Of a stretch of DNA of 6,707 bases, positions 5,304 to 6,707 are shown piece by piece. The number at the start of each line of letters is the position of its first letter. Position 1 is the stretch's first letter. Position numbers and translations under genes: made by a program. The DNA is taken from assembly GCA_030670005.1 (NCBI GenBank), contig DAOVCL010000112.1, positions 1 to 6,707 on the forward strand, in the 5' to 3' direction. The DNA comes from Candidatus Zixiibacteriota bacterium (GTDB taxonomy: Bacteria; SM23-81; DAOVCL01). The notes under the pieces are model-generated. The model was not told where the DNA came from. It did no database searches and was given only the letters and a program-made list of their open reading frames with translations.

Positions 5304-6665
5304 TTGTTCGCTAAGATATTGATCGCCAATCGAGGAGAGATTGCTCTCCGGGTAATCTACGCTTGCAAGGAGTTGGGGATAAAGACGGTCGCCGTCTATT
5401 CCCAAGCTGACCTCCACAGTCTGCATGTCAGGTTTGCCGACGAGGATGTCTGTATTGGTCCCCCGCCATCTGATAAGAGCTATCTCGATCCCCGGAGGAT
5501 AATCAGCGCCGCTGAGGTAACCAATGCGGATGCTATCCATCCCGGCTATGGATTTCTGGCCGAGAACCCTGATTTTGCCGATATATGTGAATCGTCTGGG
5601 ATAGCCTTTATCGGCCCTACCTCGGAGATGATTAGGAAGATGGGTGACAAGGCCTATGCCAAAGAGGCGATGAAAAAGGCTGGGGTCCCGGTGATTCCCG
5701 GATCGGATGGGGTAGTGGGGAGCCTGGATGAGGCAGTTAAGATTGCCCAGGAGATTGGGTTTCCGGTTATGGTGAAGGCCAGGTCGGGTGGAGGAGGGAA
5801 GGGGATGAGGATAGTGAAAGGTGAGTGGGAATTGCGGAGGGTTTTTGAGATCACCAGAGCAGAGGCCAAGGCTGCCTTTGGAGACCTTCAGGTCTATTTA
5901 GAAAAGGTTATCCAAAACCCCCGCCATGTGGAGGTACAGGTCTTAGGCGATGGGAGGGGCAAGGTGATACATTTAGGGGAGAGGGAATGCTCCATTCAGA
6001 GGAGGCACCAGAAGCTGGTTGAGGAATCCCCTTCGCCTGCAGTGACCCCAAAGTTGAGGAAGAGGATGGGGAAGGAGGCGGTAAAGGCGGCCAAGGTGGT
6101 AAAGTATAAGGGGGCGGGAACGGTTGAATTTTTGCTTGCACCGGATGGTAATTTCTATTTTATGGAGATGAACACCAGGATCCAGGTGGAACACCCGGTC
6201 ACCGAGCAGGTTAGCGGGGTAGACCTGGTTAAGGAGCAGATAAGGATTGCCTCCGACGGGAAGCTGGGCTTCAGTCAGGATGAAATCGTAGTTGAAGGCC
6301 ATGCCATTGAGTGTAGGATAAACGCCGAGGATCCAACCAATGGATTTAGGCCTTCTCCGGGGGAGATAACCAGCTTTCACATCCCAGGTGGTCCGGGAAT
6401 AAGGGTGGACACCCATGCCTACGCCCAGTATGTTATTCCCCCTTATTATGATTCAATTGTAGCCAAGCTTATCGCCTACGGGAGGACAAGAGATGAGGCC
6501 ATCCTCAGGATGAGAAGAGCCTTGGAGGAGTTTATAGTTGAGGGGGTGAAGACTACTATCCCATTTCATCAGAGGGTCTTGGCGGATCCAGATTTTGTTA
6601 AAGGGAAGTTTGATACCTCGTTTGTGGAGAGGTTTAGTTTGGAGGGTGCTAATGTCAAAGCTTGA
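5304..6665 (+). CDS. accC: Biotin carboxylase subunit of acetyl-CoA carboxylase
   Basis: This 453-residue protein, close to the usual length, starts FAKILIANRGEIA after the initiator. The biotin carboxylase N domain is about 1-114. The ATP-grasp domain follows with K116, K158 and the glycine loop SGGGGKGMR (161-169), then ERECSIQRRHQKL (227-239, K237). The metal and catalytic residues E275, E288, N290, R292 and E296 (EMNTRIQVEHPVTE) come next. The C-terminal domain contains R338 (ECRIN). All key residues are present, so the enzyme should be active: it carboxylates AccB-bound biotin using ATP and bicarbonate. The start is TTG 5304: an in-frame TAG lies at 5295-5297, and homologues begin at this position. 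The Shine-Dalgarno is weak (AGG at 5296-5298). No clear promoter was found in the 180 bp upstream, so expression may rely on read-through from pilT. The 3' end overlaps the next gene by 14 nt. Confidence 0.97.
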   Translation: MFAKILIANRGEIALRVIYACKELGIKTVAVYSQADLHSLHVRFADEDVCIGPPPSDKSYLDPRRIISAAEVTNADAIHPGYGFLAENPDFADICESSGIAFIGPTSEMIRKMGDKAYAKEAMKKAGVPVIPGSDGVVGSLDEAVKIAQEIGFPVMVKARSGGGGKGMRIVKGEWELRRVFEITRAEAKAAFGDLQVYLEKVIQNPRHVEVQVLGDGRGKVIHLGERECSIQRRHQKLVEESPSPAVTPKLRKRMGKEAVKAAKVVKYKGAGTVEFLLAPDGNFYFMEMNTRIQVEHPVTEQVSGVDLVKEQIRIASDGKLGFSQDEIVVEGHAIECRINAEDPTNGFRPSPGEITSFHIPGGPGIRVDTHAYAQYVIPPYYDSIVAKLIAYGRTRDEAILRMRRALEEFIVEGVKTTIPFHQRVLADPDFVKGKFDTSFVERFSLEGANVKA

Positions 6666-6707
6666 TTCCACGATTAAGTTCATCAGGAAGAGGGATGGCA
6701 GGTTGAG
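6652..6707 (+). CDS. Start of a protein, possibly ATP-cone containing (ribonucleotide reductase-like); 3' end outside window
   Basis: An ATG at 6652, 5 nt after a strong Shine-Dalgarno GGAGGG (6641-6646), opens a frame that stays open to the window end (18 codons). It overlaps the last 14 nt of accC, which implies translational coupling. The visible residues end IKFIRKRDGRL. The KRDGR segment is typical of the start of the ATP-cone allosteric domain found at the N-terminus of class I-III ribonucleotide reductases (NrdA, NrdD, NrdJ). Too little is seen to name the protein. The start itself is well supported; the family is an inference from about 10 residues. Confidence 0.55.
   Translation, partial: MSKLDSTIKFIRKRDGRL

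Noticed and set aside
5973..6416. A 147-codon minus-strand frame inside accC
   Set aside because: accC is fully conserved in the opposite frame with all catalytic residues. The minus frame shows no recognisable domain.

Overview
The window reads as a housekeeping stretch from a Gram-negative bacterium. A gene end for ADP-heptose (LPS core) synthesis and a type IV pilus retraction ATPase both point to an outer membrane. The order M24 peptidase - efp - accB, with accC nearby, is a widespread bacterial cluster. The long TPR protein with an acidic Pro/Glu linker, the frequent AGG/AGA arginine codons and the purine-rich coding strand are reminiscent of Desulfobacterota ('deltaproteobacteria') or neighbouring phyla, possibly a thermophile. 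That placement is an impression, not a demonstration. All convincing genes lie on the + strand.

Layout. 1-264: 3' end of an RfaE/HldE-type heptose-1-phosphate adenylyltransferase. Its last codons contain a near-consensus sigma70-type promoter (254-282). 388-1740: TPR protein with a degenerate repetitive acidic linker, probably started at a CTG behind an 11-nt perfect Shine-Dalgarno. 1730-2794: M24 (Xaa-Pro) peptidase, overlapping the TPR gene by 11 nt. 2804-3361: elongation factor P. 3363-3827: biotin carboxyl carrier protein AccB, one base after efp. These four genes look like one transcription unit. A second excellent promoter (3807-3835) sits in the last codons of accB. It is followed by a 168-bp AT-rich spacer holding an imperfect inverted-repeat element, then pilT (3996-5123). 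A 180-bp spacer with three perfect stem-loops, one a 26-bp near-perfect palindrome, separates pilT from accC (5304-6665, TTG start). From 6652 a further gene overlaps accC by 14 nt and runs off the window; its first residues resemble an ATP-cone.

How the genes fit together. AccB carries biotin and AccC carboxylates it; together they form half of acetyl-CoA carboxylase. Here the usual accB-accC neighbours are separated by pilT, which has its own promoter and is flanked on both sides by palindromic DNA. EF-P relieves ribosome stalling at proline runs, and the M24 peptidase cleaves Xaa-Pro bonds. No defence system, CRISPR array, RNA gene or clear transposase was seen. The most interesting signals are the split accB/accC pair with its flanking inverted repeats, the start-codon oddities and the repetitive linker of the TPR protein. 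I do not see a wholly new system.
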